A stretch of 64,000 nt of DNA, from NCBI RefSeq assembly GCF_009905435.1, contig NZ_JAAAMT010000001.1, positions 1-64,000 of the forward strand, written 5' to 3'. The position numbers were made by a program, and so were the translations under genes. Below are positions 63,151 through 64,000 of this stretch, piece by piece. The notes beneath the pieces are model-generated. The model was given only the letters and a program-made list of their open reading frames with translations. It had not been told where the DNA came from and ran no database searches. Position 1 is the stretch's first letter. The number at the start of each line of letters is the position of its first letter. The stretch comes from Pseudomonas sp. R5(2019) (GTDB taxonomy: Bacteria; Pseudomonadota; Gammaproteobacteria; Pseudomonadales; Pseudomonadaceae).

Positions 63151-63536
63151 TGTTGTTGAATCGGTGAGCCTCAGGTCGAGCGAATGTTCCTACGTGAATA
63201 TCTCTGAATTCTTTCTGGGTTCTTCTGGAGTTCTCTACCGGGTCGCGGGGCACAAGAAATATCCTACGAAACCTGTCGCCTGCCATGAACTTGTCCCTGC
63301 GAAGCTCGATCCCTAGTCTTTCCCGGTCGCTGAATGTTCAGCGATCGGGTGTGGAAGCCCGGGGTTCAAGAGTCGAATGGCGCCAGCTCGCAATGTTTTA
63401 TGGCGGCTGTGCGTGGGAGGGCCATTGTGTCCTGCCGGGTTTTTCGACTGCTTTTTCCCCGGTCTTCCACCCCGCGTACAGTTGCCACCCGATTGCGTGG
63501 AAGCGAACGGGTGCGACCTCAGGAGAAAAAAGTCGC
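63151..63536. other. Intergenic region with a structured leader of the DUF6124 gene
   Basis: 386 bases without a gene. From about 63300 it contains a strong hairpin and a long leader that looks conserved in Pseudomonas upstream of this gene family. Confidence 0.4.
63300..63530 (+). promoter_or_regulatory. Candidate structured 5' leader of the DUF6124 gene
   Basis: A 12-pair hairpin (CCGGTCGCTGAA, TG, TTCAGCGATCGG, 63323-63348) is followed by a long GC-rich stretch to the AGGAG at 63521-63525. Spurious open frames across it read CPAGFFDCFFPGLPPRVQLPP, a phrase I recall from annotated small ORFs in many Pseudomonas genomes, which suggests conservation as RNA or DNA and not as protein. Confidence 0.4.
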
Positions 63537-63848
63537 ATGAAGAAGATTGTTCCCGACCCACCCCTCGACTCCATCAAAACCCACTTCACCCCCTTCGGCA
63601 GCTGCGATGCCCCACACGGGCCGCTATTCGCCGTGGTCGCCGGCATACCCGCGGAAGATGCGCTGGTGCATGCCTCGCTGTACCTCAAATGCGTACTCGC
63701 CACCGCCCAGGAGGCCGTGCCCCATACCGGCGAAGCTGGCCGGGGGATGCTGTGGTCTGCGGTGCATTCGGCCGAAATGGCCAAGGCGCTGGTGGATGCC
63801 TTGCTCGATGGGCTTGAGGCTGAGCAGGACAAAGCTGCTCAGGCCTGA
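63537..63848 (+). CDS. DUF6124/DUF3077 family protein
   Basis: 103 residues from ATG 63537 (AGGAG 11 bases upstream; the longer frame upstream is not conserved in sequence type). MKKIVPDPPLDSIKTHFTPFGSCDAPHGPLFAVVAGIPAEDALVHASLYLKCVLATAQEAV, then LWSAVHSAEMAKALVDALLDGLE. This family of short Pseudomonas proteins has a C-terminal helical part; function unknown. It is preceded by a long structured leader and followed by a REP pair. Confidence 0.85.
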   Translation: MKKIVPDPPLDSIKTHFTPFGSCDAPHGPLFAVVAGIPAEDALVHASLYLKCVLATAQEAVPHTGEAGRGMLWSAVHSAEMAKALVDALLDGLEAEQDKAAQA

Positions 63849-63851
63849 AAA

Positions 63852-63948
63852 GCCTTCGCGGGCAAGCCTTGCTCCCACAAAATCAAAAGCACCGCAGTTT
63901 CGGCAATTATGTAGATCGGTGTGGGAGCAAGGCTTGCCCGCGAAGCTT
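63852..63948. repeat. REP element pair (inverted)
   Basis: AGCCTTCGCGGGCAAGCC with TTGCTCCCACA (63852-63880), and the mirrored TGTGGGAGCAAGGCTTGCCC, GCGAAGCTT (63920-63948). The arms are almost exact reverse complements around 39 bases. Likely bidirectional terminator between convergent genes. Confidence 0.85.
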
Positions 63949-63961
63949 TTAAGGCGGCTGA

Positions 63962-64000
63962 CTACTTCATCCCCGCCGGCAACCTCAACGTCCCCGAATC
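63962..64000 (-). CDS. C-terminal end of an unidentified gene
   Basis: The last 12 codons read DSGTLRLPAGMK, ending at a TAG (minus strand, 63964-63962). Gene begins outside the window. Too short to identify; it converges with the DUF6124 gene across the REP pair. Confidence 0.4.
   Translation of the reverse strand, partial: DSGTLRLPAGMK

Overview
The window is a stretch of Pseudomonas chromosome, most like the P. putida/P. fluorescens side of the genus. The evidence is the gene content and order (glgA-treZ-malQ-treY-DUF2934-glgX, the reductive pyrimidine genes preA/preT/dihydropyrimidinase, OprD-type porin, S-type pyocin) and the many Pseudomonas REP elements of the type GTAGGAGC...GCCCGCGA or GGCCGCGATGGG. 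No rRNA, tRNA or CRISPR array was seen.

Layout. 1-2.3 kb: end of pgi, then a MarR regulator divergent from an NTF2-like and a NIPSNAP-like gene. 2.4-7.8 kb: OprD-family porin divergent from a three-subunit membrane-bound FAD dehydrogenase (Tat small subunit, GMC flavoprotein with an Fe-S cysteine motif, triheme cytochrome c). 8.0-10.2 kb: ECF sigma/anti-sigma pair, a small secreted protein and a LapG-like cysteine protease. 10.5-21.4 kb: glycogen/trehalose operon, all on the minus strand. 21.9-23.3 kb: SDR and a membrane protein. 23.3-30.1 kb: a catabolic operon (DUF1185, alpha/beta hydrolase, two aldehyde dehydrogenases, flavin reductase, CMD protein, GntR regulator, Nudix). 30.4-32.0 kb: ybiT-type ABC-F. 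32.0-34.9 kb: decayed mobile island (frameshifted integrase, ERF remnant, HigBA, small ORFs). 35.0-43.1 kb: pyrimidine catabolism (preA, preT, dihydropyrimidinase, NCS1 transporter, ureidopropionase-type hydrolase) with GntR regulators. 43.9-45.2 kb: dicarboxylate symporter with tandem GntR-type operators. 45.6-50.0 kb: topB with a LexA-like box, then ahpC and ahpF. 50.0-53.0 kb: catalase-family peroxidase and cytochrome b561, divergent from their ECF sigma/anti-sigma genes. 53.0-57.6 kb: RES/Xre toxin-antitoxin, SulP transporter, DUF4174, methyltransferase. 57.9-63.2 kb: bacteriocin locus. 63.5-64 kb: DUF6124 gene and the end of another gene.

The most unusual part is the bacteriocin locus. 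One polypeptide carries two consecutive [pyocin-S domain + colicin-type DNase] modules. The first nuclease has lost its HNH residues. The second keeps them but is cut off by a one-base loss in a run of five G. It is followed by an overlapping Im-type immunity gene, and then by a 613-residue protein in which an Im-like immunity domain is fused to the N-terminus of a pyocin-S/degenerate nuclease chain. The other notable points are regulatory: mirrored ECF promoters, tandem GntR operators, a LexA-like box before topB, and a terminator inside the catabolic operon.

All calls rest on reading the sequence and on remembered family motifs; no database search was possible.
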